From assembly GCA_018242725.1 (NCBI GenBank), contig JAFEBI010000010.1, forward strand, positions 65,892 to 129,891: DNA of 64,000 bases, given 5' to 3'. The notes under the pieces were generated by a model. The model was given only the letters and a program-made list of their open reading frames with translations. It searched no databases and was not told the DNA's origin. The position numbers and the translations under genes are program-made. This DNA is from Nitrospira sp. Lineage in GTDB: Bacteria > Nitrospirota > Nitrospiria > Nitrospirales > Nitrospiraceae. This document shows positions 17,853 to 25,647 of the stretch, in pieces (the stretch's first letter is position 1; every line of letters starts with the position of its first letter).

Positions 17853-18646
17853 CGGGTGTAGTAGGATGGGTGAAAGATGGACGATACGACCGAAGACGGC
17901 CCTAATTGAGTCATCAAATCCTCCGCGAATCGATCGGCCAGGAGCACGAGATGTTCAGTGTCTGCTCGGTTGTAGGCCAAGAGCTGGTCACGAGCGACCA
18001 CGTTCCCATGGCTCCACTGAGACCAGAGGCGAACCGCATCCCATCCATCTAGCCCTCGGATGGACTCGCTCCGCTCGATACCCAGCGCTTGTTCAATGTG
18101 CTTGAGTCCGCCCTGTAATGCAAGTCGGCGGGCGGCAAAACACAGATCAAACTGCCATGGAGGCAGCCGAAGCCCGGGAAACTTGGCACAGAGATAGGGA
18201 ATATCAAACCGGGACCCAAAAAATGTCACGAGGAGATCGCAGCGATCGAGTTCGGCCTGTAATCGTTCCGCCGTGAGGGTTTCCCCTCGCACCAGACTCA
18301 GTGTGTGGCCGTGGTGATGGAGGCCCACGACCGTGACGTCGCCTTCTTCCGGTGAGGTGCCGGTGGTCTCGATGTCCAGGTAGCCTGCGCAGGAACGGCA
18401 CGTGTCGTAGAGCCGCCAATGTTCGCGTCGCGGGAAGCGCGAGGCTAATTGATGAAACTGACCCTGTTCCGCAGACGACTGCGCCGATCGGAGTTCCTCG
18501 TCATACCAACGTTTCCGAGCCGTCGAGAGTCCGGGAATTGCCGGGTGAGCGAGGAACTGGTTCCAGTTCAACACACCGTCCTGCCACCAGCGGCGTTCCG
18601 TGACAGGACCGACGCCAGGCAAGAAGATAAAACTGGAGGTGAGCAT
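17849..18646 (-). CDS. RNase H-fold exonuclease-like protein (YprB family)
   Basis: A 265-residue protein. An N-terminal segment (LPGVGPVTERRWWQDGVLNW) resembles a helix-hairpin-helix-like lead-in. The DEDD-type nuclease domain that follows has YLDIETTGTSP, TFFGSRFDIPYL and YNRADTEHLVLL. YprB-type proteins are predicted 3'-5' exonucleases; the substrate is unknown. It is the first gene of a two-gene unit with the PP2C phosphatase and faces the cyclophilin-like gene across a 94-base divergent gap. Confidence 0.85.
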   Translation of the reverse strand: MLTSSFIFLPGVGPVTERRWWQDGVLNWNQFLAHPAIPGLSTARKRWYDEELRSAQSSAEQGQFHQLASRFPRREHWRLYDTCRSCAGYLDIETTGTSPEEGDVTVVGLHHHGHTLSLVRGETLTAERLQAELDRCDLLVTFFGSRFDIPYLCAKFPGLRLPPWQFDLCFAARRLALQGGLKHIEQALGIERSESIRGLDGWDAVRLWSQWSHGNVVARDQLLAYNRADTEHLVLLADRFAEDLMTQLGPSSVVSSIFHPSYYTR

Positions 18647-18740
18647 TGCAGAGGATTGTAGCCTTGATTTCGCGTAGGAGACAAGCTAGAGTTCGCGTCA
18701 TCTATCACAACTGTAGAGTACGGCTAGGAACTGTTTGCCG

Positions 18741-19133
18741 ATGGGTGCCATGACTGTGCTGGCAAAACGAATTCGCATTACCGTCGGCGGCGTTCGGCTT
18801 GAAGCAGAACTCCGAAAGACCAAGACGGCGGATGAGGTGTACGCGGCGCTTCCCGTGACGGTGCCGGTTCATACATGGGGAGAGGAGTTTTATTTTCCCC
18901 TTTCCGGGGTTCGTGACCATCGAGAAACGGCAACCACACAAGTCAAAGTGGGTGATGTGGCGTTCTGGGGAGCGGGACAAGTCCTCGCCATTTTTTTTGG
19001 ACGGACACCGATGAGTACGGGAGCTGACCCGGTTCCGGCCGATCGAGTGAATATTGTCGGGAAGATCCTCGGCGATGCCACACAGCTCCGGCAAGTCATG
19101 CACGCGCCCTCCATCGTACTCGAACAGGGGTAA
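18741..19133 (+). CDS. Cyclophilin-like fold protein
   Basis: About 130 residues matching the bacterial 'cyclophilin-like' family (TM1367 type): IRITVGGVRLEAELRKTKTA, HTWGEEFYFPL, VGDVAFWGAGQVLAIFFGRT. The fold resembles peptidyl-prolyl isomerases but activity has not been established for the family. AGGAA lies about 10 bases before ATG 18741; a second ATG follows three codons later. It is the first of a run of small plus-strand genes. Confidence 0.8.
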   Translation: MGAMTVLAKRIRITVGGVRLEAELRKTKTADEVYAALPVTVPVHTWGEEFYFPLSGVRDHRETATTQVKVGDVAFWGAGQVLAIFFGRTPMSTGADPVPADRVNIVGKILGDATQLRQVMHAPSIVLEQG

Positions 19134-19138
19134 GCACG

Positions 19139-19420
19139 ATGCGGCTTTCGAAAGAACGGGTGCGTCATCTTGCGGAAAGTCTGACGGGGCATCTGCACCG
19201 GCACGATGCTCTTGAATTGGTTGGAGACCGTAAGGTCTTGGTCGAGGCACTGGATCATGCCATTACACAAGAGCTTTCAGCCGAAGATCGTCTGAATACC
19301 GAGGTGCGTCAGCTCCTGAAAGCGTATGAGCAGCAGATTGAACAGGGGCAAGTGGATTACCAAAAAATGTTTCAGATGGTGAAGCAAAAATTAGTTCGCG
19401 AACGAGGGATCATTCTCTAA
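19139..19420 (+). CDS. DUF507 family protein (copy 1)
   Basis: A 93-residue helical protein of the DUF507 family: MRLSKERVRHLAESLTG, then EALDHAITQELSAEDRLNTE and a C-terminal amphipathic helix ending KQKLVRERGIIL. The function is unknown. It starts 5 bases after the cyclophilin-like gene and is followed by a second DUF507 gene 160 bases later. Confidence 0.85.
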   Translation: MRLSKERVRHLAESLTGHLHRHDALELVGDRKVLVEALDHAITQELSAEDRLNTEVRQLLKAYEQQIEQGQVDYQKMFQMVKQKLVRERGIIL

Positions 19421-19580
19421 GGAAGTTCTGATTTACTCCGAATCTCGATCACGGGCTAGTCGAATATCAGACGTTTTGAGAGTTCGTTGGTAGAAAGCCG
19501 AATTAATCAGACCTGCCCTAAGCGTGAAGGATGAAGCGTTTGCGAACGACGAGATACGAGCGACGCATGACGCGTGTAAT

Positions 19581-19856
19581 ATGTTGACGGAAGACAAGGT
19601 CAGCCATTTATCGCATGTGATTCTCACGGCCATGAAGCACGCTCCCGGTGTTCGGCTCAAGCGCAGTGATGAGCAGGTCTTGAAGGAAATCAAGAAGGTG
19701 TTGGCGGATGAACTGGCTCAGGAGCAACGTATTGATCGGACGGTGAGGACGAAGTTAGCCTCGTATTCGCGAGGTCTTGTTGAAGGGAGTGCCGAGTGGG
19801 ATGTGTTGTATCGAAAGACTTTCGAAGAAGAGACCCGCAAGCAGGTGAAGCTCTGA
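19581..19856 (+). CDS. DUF507 family protein (copy 2)
   Basis: A paralogue of the preceding gene with the same pattern: MLTEDKVSHLSHVILTAMK, then VLKEIKKVLADELAQEQRID and a basic C-terminus. The ATG at 19581 gives 91 residues, matching the family. The frame extends 57 bases further to a GTG at 19524 without family similarity. The two copies are only moderately alike, so the duplication is not recent. Confidence 0.82.
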   Translation: MLTEDKVSHLSHVILTAMKHAPGVRLKRSDEQVLKEIKKVLADELAQEQRIDRTVRTKLASYSRGLVEGSAEWDVLYRKTFEEETRKQVKL

Positions 19857-19875
19857 ACAACGAGGTTCTGTGACC

Positions 19876-20331
19876 ATGACACGTCTTATCTCGCGCATAA
19901 CGGTTCTCGGCCTCATGGTCTTGCTTCTCGTCAGTACCGGCTGTTTCCAGAAGCGGAAGCCGCTGGTGCCGCTTGCCCTGGATGGAGAAGCCCGGCCGCA
20001 GGCCATGGCATTGACGGAGCAAGGTACGCAGGCCTATCAAGCCCAACAGTTCGAGGATGCGAAGCGATATTTTGAACAAGCTGTCACCGAAGCGCCCGGC
20101 TCAGGCCCGGCCCACTACAACTATGCGCTGGCTCTGAATGCACTCGGCGATGCAGAAGTCGCGAGGAAGCATTTTCTGGAAGCCGCGGATCTCTCCCCTG
20201 GAGACAAGGTCATTTGGGACTCACCGGCACTCTCGCCATACGGTAATCCTGAGAACAAGAATAAGAAAATGCCGGGACCCTATACGCCTCGTCGGTCATC
20301 GTTCGGTAGCGGTATGCCTGGTGGGTATTAA
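19876..20331 (+). CDS. TPR-containing lipoprotein
   Basis: A lipoprotein signal peptide ends at LLVSTGC (lipidated Cys about residue 23). Two tetratricopeptide-like repeats follow (ALTEQGTQAYQAQQFEDAKR; AHYNYALALNALGDAEVARK). The C-terminal tail is proline- and glycine-rich (MPGPYTPRRSSFGSGMPGGY). It probably anchors in the inner or outer membrane and serves as a protein-interaction adaptor. The ATG at 19876 or the GTG at 19870 could start it. Confidence 0.8.
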   Translation: MTRLISRITVLGLMVLLLVSTGCFQKRKPLVPLALDGEARPQAMALTEQGTQAYQAQQFEDAKRYFEQAVTEAPGSGPAHYNYALALNALGDAEVARKHFLEAADLSPGDKVIWDSPALSPYGNPENKNKKMPGPYTPRRSSFGSGMPGGY

Positions 20332-20351
20332 TTCAGACGAAGGATGGAACC

Positions 20352-20819
20352 ATGAGCAAAGAATTGGCGGTTGGAGACAAGGCACCGGAGCTGGGCATTC
20401 CAGATCAGCATGGAAAATCCGTGATGCTCAAGAGTTTTAAGGGAAAACAGGTTGTCCTCTACTTCTATCCCAAAGACGATACGCCTGGATGTACGAAAGA
20501 GTCCTGTGATTTTCGCGATGTGGAGTCGCAGATTCTTCGGGCCGGAGGGGCGATCGTCGGGGTGAGCCTGGATGGAAAAGAATCCCATCAGAAGTTCATC
20601 AAGAAATTCGGACTTCCGTTTCCGCTGCTCAGTGATGAGGATGCCGCCATCTCCAAGGCCTATGGTGTCTACAAAGAGAAGAATATGTACGGCAAGAAGT
20701 ACTGGGGCATCGAGCGCAGCACGTTTGTCATCGACCTTGAAGGAACTGTCAAGGCGGTCTTTCGGAAAGTGAAAGTCGACGGTCACGCGGATGAAGTGCT
20801 CAAAGCGCTGAAAGCGTAG
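20352..20819 (+). CDS. bcp: Thioredoxin-dependent peroxiredoxin Bcp/PrxQ
   Basis: Reduces hydrogen and organic peroxides using thioredoxin. The peroxidatic Cys47 is in DDTPGCTKESCDFRD, with a second Cys at 52, the atypical 2-Cys PrxQ arrangement. Length (155 residues) and the GIERSTFVIDLEGTV segment match the family. The start follows GAAGGA. It lies 20 bases downstream of the TPR lipoprotein gene. Confidence 0.96.
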   Translation: MSKELAVGDKAPELGIPDQHGKSVMLKSFKGKQVVLYFYPKDDTPGCTKESCDFRDVESQILRAGGAIVGVSLDGKESHQKFIKKFGLPFPLLSDEDAAISKAYGVYKEKNMYGKKYWGIERSTFVIDLEGTVKAVFRKVKVDGHADEVLKALKA

Positions 20820-20875
20820 TCTCGCGTCAGCGAACTTGTGCGGTGTTCCCCAATTATCAGAAGGCTGTGCGGCTT

Positions 20876-21733
20876 ATGATGCGCTCAATCCGCATGGCCT
20901 GTCTCGCGTTCATCCTGCTCAGCATCGGAGCTCCGAATTTGCTGTTTGCAGCGGAGAAGAGCTCTGCCGTCATTTTCGTGAAAGATGCGCTGACCGCTCC
21001 CGGCCAGACGGCCACCATCGAAGCCAAACTCGTTTCGAAACATCTGATGCTCATTGCCGCACTTGGGGGAGAACCGCTTGAACTCGTGGCAGATGAGAAG
21101 GTGGTCGCCAAGGCCTTGACCGGCGGGGATGGACGAGCCTTTTTGATCTATACCCCAAAGACACAAGGTCTCGCATCAGTCCAAGTCCGCGTCGGAAATA
21201 GTCCACGAGTCGACCAGGCAGAAGGGCACGCCAATCTCGCTGTTTGGGAAAAGCGTCAGCCTATACTCATGATCGAACTATCTTCGCTGTTCGAAGAGCG
21301 GACACCGAGCCGAGTCCCTCCCATTGGAGTCGCGTTTGAATCTGAACGAAAACCAATGCCTGGTGCTGCTGATGAACTCGGGAAGCTCACGCAGTTTTAT
21401 TACAAGGTCATCTATGTGGTGACCTCAAACACAAAGATGGATGGGTTTCAGGTTGGTGCAGAAGCCAGAGATTGGCTCAAGCGACACAAGTTTCCGACGG
21501 GCACTGTGTTGACACTGCCAGCCGACGCAAATGCCCTCGGGGTGAAAATTGACGAATTCCATGAAGCGGGTTGGAGGACAGTAAAGATCGGGATCGGCCG
21601 ATCCAAAGCGTTTGCAGAGGCATTTATTCAACGCCGTCTTGAGGCGATCCTCGTGCCGGAACCAGTGAAAGGCGATGTGCCACGCAAAGCGAAGGTCGCG
21701 AAGGATTGGAAGGAAGTGAGGAAGAAGTTGTAG
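20876..21733 (+). CDS. Secreted protein with LNS2/lipin-like HAD region
   Basis: Residues 1-25 are a signal peptide ending NLLFA. About residues 30-110 look like a beta-sandwich (DALTAPGQTATIEAKLV, GDGRAFLIYTPKTQGLASVQ). The C-terminal half, with YKVIYVVTSNTK, ARDWLKRHKFPTGTVLTLP and TVKIGIGRSKAFAEAFIQRR, resembles the LNS2/lipin-type phosphatase region. The N-terminal DxDxT nucleophile motif of active HAD enzymes is not evident, so it may not be catalytic. The frame also opens at a GTG at 20843. The assignment is an inference. Confidence 0.7.
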   Translation: MMRSIRMACLAFILLSIGAPNLLFAAEKSSAVIFVKDALTAPGQTATIEAKLVSKHLMLIAALGGEPLELVADEKVVAKALTGGDGRAFLIYTPKTQGLASVQVRVGNSPRVDQAEGHANLAVWEKRQPILMIELSSLFEERTPSRVPPIGVAFESERKPMPGAADELGKLTQFYYKVIYVVTSNTKMDGFQVGAEARDWLKRHKFPTGTVLTLPADANALGVKIDEFHEAGWRTVKIGIGRSKAFAEAFIQRRLEAILVPEPVKGDVPRKAKVAKDWKEVRKKL

Positions 21734-22212
21734 GGTGTGACTTGTACGCCATCAGGGATGTGCTTCCGGACCAAAATCAGTCCTGCCTTTTGGGCGGAGG
21801 CTTCACAGGCGGTACAGCGGCTTGAACGCATCAGTTGCTTATACCGAGCCTTTTCCCATAGTTATCGGAGCGATAGAAGGCCTGAATCTCTTCGTTAGCT
21901 CGGCCATTTCTTGATGAAACGCCTACACTGTTTGACACGTCTGTCAGGTTTGAGCGCCAGATTGAACATTTCAGAAATCATGGCGGGACGGTATAGATCG
22001 AAAGGCGTTATGCCAATGGTTTTGTGGACAGCGCACACCGGAGGTTCTTCATATCCCCACACCGGACCGCTCGGTTTTTCTTGTCGGAGGCGACCAAGTC
22101 TCTCGTATACAAGACATGCTATCGTACGGGAATGAAACAAATGAGTCGGGAGTCTTTATGATGCTGTGACGAGAAGGCTAAGGTGAGTGACAATAGATGA
22201 ACGGCACTATAT
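21734..22212. other. Degenerate stretch without a supported gene
   Basis: Several short overlapping frames exist on both strands (for example 21895-22140 minus and 21911-22135 plus). None has a ribosome site or recognisable family. Fragments such as QAFYRSDNYGK on the minus strand look protein-like but are cut by stops, suggesting decayed genes. This leads into the HD-GYP stub and array. Confidence 0.45.
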
Positions 22213-22216
22213 TTAA

Positions 22217-22331
22217 TGATTCACTCGCGATAGGGTAGATGATAATAGAGCATCATTTGTCGATAAACCATTTACTGGTAATAGTGGCGCATGATGGTTC
22301 ACCTCCTTGACATCCTCGACGTCGCCGATAT
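22217..22331 (-). pseudogene. C-terminal remnant of a third HD-GYP protein
   Basis: On the minus strand this stretch reads DVKEVNHHAPLLPVNG and then NDALLSS before a stop. The two intact HD-GYP proteins just downstream end with IVKEIHHHAPLAPV...NALFSNP and VVKRINHNAPLAPV...NTLLSHP. The match covers the same C-terminal subdomain, and most DNA differences fall at codon third positions. Nothing upstream in this frame resembles the HD-GYP core. It is best read as the stub of an additional tandem copy whose body has been lost. It also contains a perfect Shine-Dalgarno sequence (see findings). Confidence 0.5.
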
Positions 22332-22427
22332 TCAATCCACGCCTGACCAGCGTGAATAAGAGCTGTGGAGTTGGGGAAAACCTCGGCAGGGATCCTCGCA
22401 GCTTACCGTGACCGCCATTGGGCCCCA

Positions 22428-22450
22428 GCGGGCTCGGAGTGCGAGCCCGC
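22428..22450. repeat. Perfect 9-base hairpin
   Basis: GCGGGCTCG (22428-22436) and CGAGCCCGC (22442-22450) enclose a 5-base loop. It lies 17 bases past the stop of the minus-strand zinc-ribbon gene. It could end that transcript or be a REP-like element, although no T-run follows on either strand. Confidence 0.5.
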
Positions 22451-22466
22451 ATTGGTCAGGATGTCC

Positions 22467-22640
22467 TTAGTATGTGCCGACGGTCTGGGATTCGCTGGCT
22501 GCCAGACTCTTTCTGCGATTCTCGGCGATGGTGCGGTCGATAATGGCGCCGCAGTTGAAACATTTCCACGCATAGAATACGAGAAAGAAATCCGAGAACC
22601 GCTCCAACATCATCGTCCCTTTACACTTCGGACATTCCAT
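22467..22640 (-). CDS. Small zinc-ribbon protein, 57 aa
   Basis: ATG at 22640-22638, stop at 22469-22467. The sequence begins MECPKCKGTMMLERFSDFF and has a second pair in WKCFNCGAIID, so two CxxC knuckles (CPKC and CFNC) can bind one zinc ion. An aromatic stretch (FSDFFLVFYAW) lies between the knuckles, and a basic tail follows (TIAENRRKSL). GGAGGGATCG just before the ATG is a strong ribosome site. I take it as a real gene missed by length cut-offs. The role is unknown; a nucleic-acid or protein-binding role is likely for such ribbons. Confidence 0.82.
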   Translation of the reverse strand: MECPKCKGTMMLERFSDFFLVFYAWKCFNCGAIIDRTIAENRRKSLAASESQTVGTY

Positions 22641-22931
22641 CGATCCCTCCTCAGGTGATTACGTGAACATCTGTTGACGAAGGGAAGCAAGAGCCGCGCC
22701 AAATCGGTGCCGCTCAATTCTTCAATGATTGGTACATTACGTAGTTAAACGTGCGTCATAAATTCAAAATCTTGACGCGCCTACGAGATCGCTGCGTCAA
22801 TCTTGTGACGGGCTATAAGTACAATATAAAATGTAGTTATAATAAAGTAATTAATATATTGTTTATGAGGTTGAGAAGCTGCGGTGGTCGCTGTGTGGAT
22901 CAAGTAAGGAATGTGCTGTTGAGCTGCGGAT
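22641..22931. other. AT-rich intergenic region upstream of the zinc-ribbon gene
   Basis: No gene is seen. It holds three GCGTCA-type half sites in alternating orientation (22753-22758, 22773-22778, 22794-22799), about 21 bases apart. The last two lie in the inverted repeat TTGACGC/GCGTCAA. An AT-rich run (about 22810-22865) follows. It may be the control region for the minus-strand zinc-ribbon gene. Confidence 0.35.
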
Positions 22932-24155
22932 CTATGCCGCTTTCTTGTCGAGATAGTCGGTCGGGTCGATTCCTGCTTGTTTCGGATCGAGGATGGCGCT
23001 GATCTTTCTGTGTGGTGTTTCGATCTGTGCCACGAGATCGAGCTTACGGGGATTCGAGAAGAGGGCATTGCCCGAGCTTTTCACCAGGAGCACCACCGGT
23101 GCCAACGGCGCATGGTGGTGGATTTCTTTGACGATCCCGGTCTCGCCCGTATCCAACTCCACAACTGATCCAACGGGATAGAGGCCGACGACGTGGATGA
23201 ATTGCTGCACCAAGGCAGCATCCAGATGGCCCTCAAGTGACAGGCGATAGAGAAATTGGAGTGCTTCGTGGGCGGCCTGCCCCTTGTGATAGCAGCGGTC
23301 ACTGGTCATCGCGTCGTAAATGTCAACCACGGCGGCCATCATGCCGACCTGACTCAGTTCACTTCGGACTCGCCGGTAGGGATAGCCGGTCCCGTCAACC
23401 CGTTCATGATGCTCCAGTGCGGGACGGAGGTAAGAGTCTCCGAGTCCGGTCGTGGTCGAGAGGATTTCCACGCCGCGGAGGACGTGTTGCTTCATGATCT
23501 CCATCTCATCTGGTTTAAATCGCCCCGGCTTGTTTAGGATCTCTGGTGGAATCTTCGTCTTTCCGATGTCATGCAACAGGCTGCCCACCCCGACTTGATG
23601 TAAGGTCGTTCGATCAAACTCAAGATGGCGTCCCAGAGACATGGCGAGGATTGACGTATTCACCGAGTGATAAAAGGTGTATTCATCAAATTTCTTGAGC
23701 CGCGTCAGACTGGTGAGAGCATCGGGATTTCGCAAGATGCTATCCGACATATCCGAGACCACCCGATTAACTTCGTCCATATTGATGGCTCGGCCGAGTC
23801 TCGTATCGTGCATAGCGTTCTGCACGATCGTTTTGGCGGCGTGATAAGTCTGCCTAGCGGAGGGCAGCTCATCTTCGAGTCCGATAGCGGGTGGTACTGA
23901 TACCGTTTCATCCGGTATCGTGAAGACAGGATCACTGGTGATGTCGGGTGCGGTTTTCACGACTTCAGTGGTTGTGTGTTCTTTCTCGATATTCACCACC
24001 AGCGTGCGGATCCCACAGGCCCTTAACTGGGCGATCTGATCGGTTGAGGTGATCGTCATCTTGTGGCGAAAAAACGGCGTGTCCAGCCAGGACCGGTCCA
24101 GCTGTTCCACCAGCATTCCCGGCTTTAATTCCTCGATTCCAATTCGTTTTTTCAT
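22932..24155 (-). CDS. DUF3391/HD-GYP c-di-GMP phosphodiesterase (copy A)
   Basis: An N-terminal DUF3391 domain (residues 1-60, IGIEELKPGMLVEQLDRSWL) is followed by a variable linker and an HD-GYP domain. HD is at 195-196 (LLHDIGKTKIPPEIL) and HHERVDGTGYP at 249-259. The C-terminal small beta domain has DTGETGIVKEIHHHAP. All catalytic residues expected for c-di-GMP hydrolysis are present. There is no receiver domain or membrane segment, so control is probably by interaction. The ATG at 24155 fits the paralogue's start; the frame runs 57 bases further. It is a tandem duplicate of the next gene, 135 bases away. Confidence 0.93.
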   Translation of the reverse strand: MKKRIGIEELKPGMLVEQLDRSWLDTPFFRHKMTITSTDQIAQLRACGIRTLVVNIEKEHTTTEVVKTAPDITSDPVFTIPDETVSVPPAIGLEDELPSARQTYHAAKTIVQNAMHDTRLGRAINMDEVNRVVSDMSDSILRNPDALTSLTRLKKFDEYTFYHSVNTSILAMSLGRHLEFDRTTLHQVGVGSLLHDIGKTKIPPEILNKPGRFKPDEMEIMKQHVLRGVEILSTTTGLGDSYLRPALEHHERVDGTGYPYRRVRSELSQVGMMAAVVDIYDAMTSDRCYHKGQAAHEALQFLYRLSLEGHLDAALVQQFIHVVGLYPVGSVVELDTGETGIVKEIHHHAPLAPVVLLVKSSGNALFSNPRKLDLVAQIETPHRKISAILDPKQAGIDPTDYLDKKAA

Positions 24156-24290
24156 AGCAATGGGGCGGTCAATCGGATCCTTCGCTACGTGATATCGGAC
24201 CACTATTCGCAAATCTTGAGGTGCAATGAGCTGTGGCGGGTCCGGTGTCGTGGTGATACGCGAAAGAGATCCAGGATCTTATGCTCAGGG

Positions 24291-25523
24291 CTAGGCGGCT
24301 TTCTGATCGAGATAGACAGTTGGATCGATACCGGTCTGGTGGGGGTGGAGGACAGTCTTAATGCTCCGAGGGGGTGTCGATGTCTGCTGGGAGAGATCCT
24401 CTTCCTGCGGATGTGAGAGGAGCGTGTTTCCGGAGGTTTTTACGAACAGCACCACCGGCGCAAGCGGCGCATTGTGGTTGATCCGCTTGACAACGCCGGT
24501 TTCGCCGGTAGTCAGCTCTACCACTGATCCGACCGGATAGACTCCGACGACCTGGATAAATCGTTGCACGAGTGTGGGGTCGAGGTGACCTTCGAGCGAG
24601 AGCCGATACAGCAATTGGAGGACTTCATGGGCCGGTTTGCCCTTATGGTAGACCCGGTCGCTGGTCATGGCGTCATAGATATCGACAATCGCCGTGATGA
24701 GGCCGACCTGACTGATGTCTTGATGAGCGCGTCGATGCGGATAGCCGTCGCCGTTGACTCGCTCATGATGTTCTAGTGCCGGCTTGATGTACGTGTCGCC
24801 CAGACCGGTCGTGCTGGAAAGGACTTCGACACCCCTGAGGACATGTTGTTTCACGATCTCCATTTCATGAGGTTCGAAGCGACCGGGTTTGTTCAGAATT
24901 TCAAGAGGGACCTTCATCTTTCCAATGTCGTGTAAGAGTGTGCCGACGCCGGCTCGATGGATCATCGACCGATCGAAGCCAAGGCTCCGTCCCAGGGACA
25001 TCGCAAGCAGGGCGGTGTTCACGGAATGGTAAAAGGTGTATTCGTCAAAGCGCTTGAGCCGGGACAAGCTAGGGAGGGCGTCCGGATTGCGAAAGACACT
25101 CTCGGTCATATCAGCGATGACGGTTTGCACGGCATCGACATTGAGCGCCCGTCCCAGCCGTACGTCTTGCATCGCGTTTTGCACGATCGTCTTGGCTGCC
25201 TGATAGACCTGCTTGGCAGCCGGTAACTCTTCCTCGAACGGGACATATGTCGGAGTGGGGGATGGGCCGGGATCCGGCAATTCGTTTGTCGAGTCGATGG
25301 GGTTGTCTTCAGAAGTCGATGGTGTCGGTGCTTCTTCGCAGATCTCTTCGCCCTCCACGCGGACGGTCAGAGTCTGGACGCCACAGGCTTTTAACTGCGC
25401 GATCTGCTTGGTGGAGGTGATCGTCATCTTGTGGCAAAAAAACGGTGTGCTCAACCAGGATCGGTCGAGCTTTTCGACTACCATGCCCAACGTCAATTCA
25501 TTGATTCGGATGTGCTTGTGCAT
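24291..25523 (-). CDS. DUF3391/HD-GYP c-di-GMP phosphodiesterase (copy B)
   Basis: Same architecture as copy A and closely similar throughout except the linker (about residues 60-100), which here is acidic and proline-rich (PDPGPSPTPTYVPFEEE). HD is at 198-199 (LLHDIGKMKVPLEIL), and the second motif is HHERVNGDGYP, with Asn where Asp is commonest, a variant seen in active family members. The DUF3391 part begins MHKHIRINELTLGMVVEKLD. It is the upstream member of the tandem pair and divergent from radA. Confidence 0.93.
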   Translation of the reverse strand: MHKHIRINELTLGMVVEKLDRSWLSTPFFCHKMTITSTKQIAQLKACGVQTLTVRVEGEEICEEAPTPSTSEDNPIDSTNELPDPGPSPTPTYVPFEEELPAAKQVYQAAKTIVQNAMQDVRLGRALNVDAVQTVIADMTESVFRNPDALPSLSRLKRFDEYTFYHSVNTALLAMSLGRSLGFDRSMIHRAGVGTLLHDIGKMKVPLEILNKPGRFEPHEMEIVKQHVLRGVEVLSSTTGLGDTYIKPALEHHERVNGDGYPHRRAHQDISQVGLITAIVDIYDAMTSDRVYHKGKPAHEVLQLLYRLSLEGHLDPTLVQRFIQVVGVYPVGSVVELTTGETGVVKRINHNAPLAPVVLFVKTSGNTLLSHPQEEDLSQQTSTPPRSIKTVLHPHQTGIDPTVYLDQKAA

Positions 25524-25647
25524 AGGCTGTTGTAGGATGGGACTGAGCGATATCGGACAGGTTGTCGCAAATCTTGAGATGTTTCGATCGACTGTGTGAT
25601 GGCATCATGCCGGTTGATCCTTTCCTTCCCACTCTCTATCCATTAAG

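Noticed and set aside
21895-22140. 81-codon minus-strand frame
   Set aside because: TTG start without a ribosome site, composition not gene-like, unknown family.
24774-24810. HD-GYP copy B as inactive because of HHERVNGDGYP
   Set aside because: Asn at that position occurs in other apparently functional HD-GYP proteins; all metal ligands are kept.
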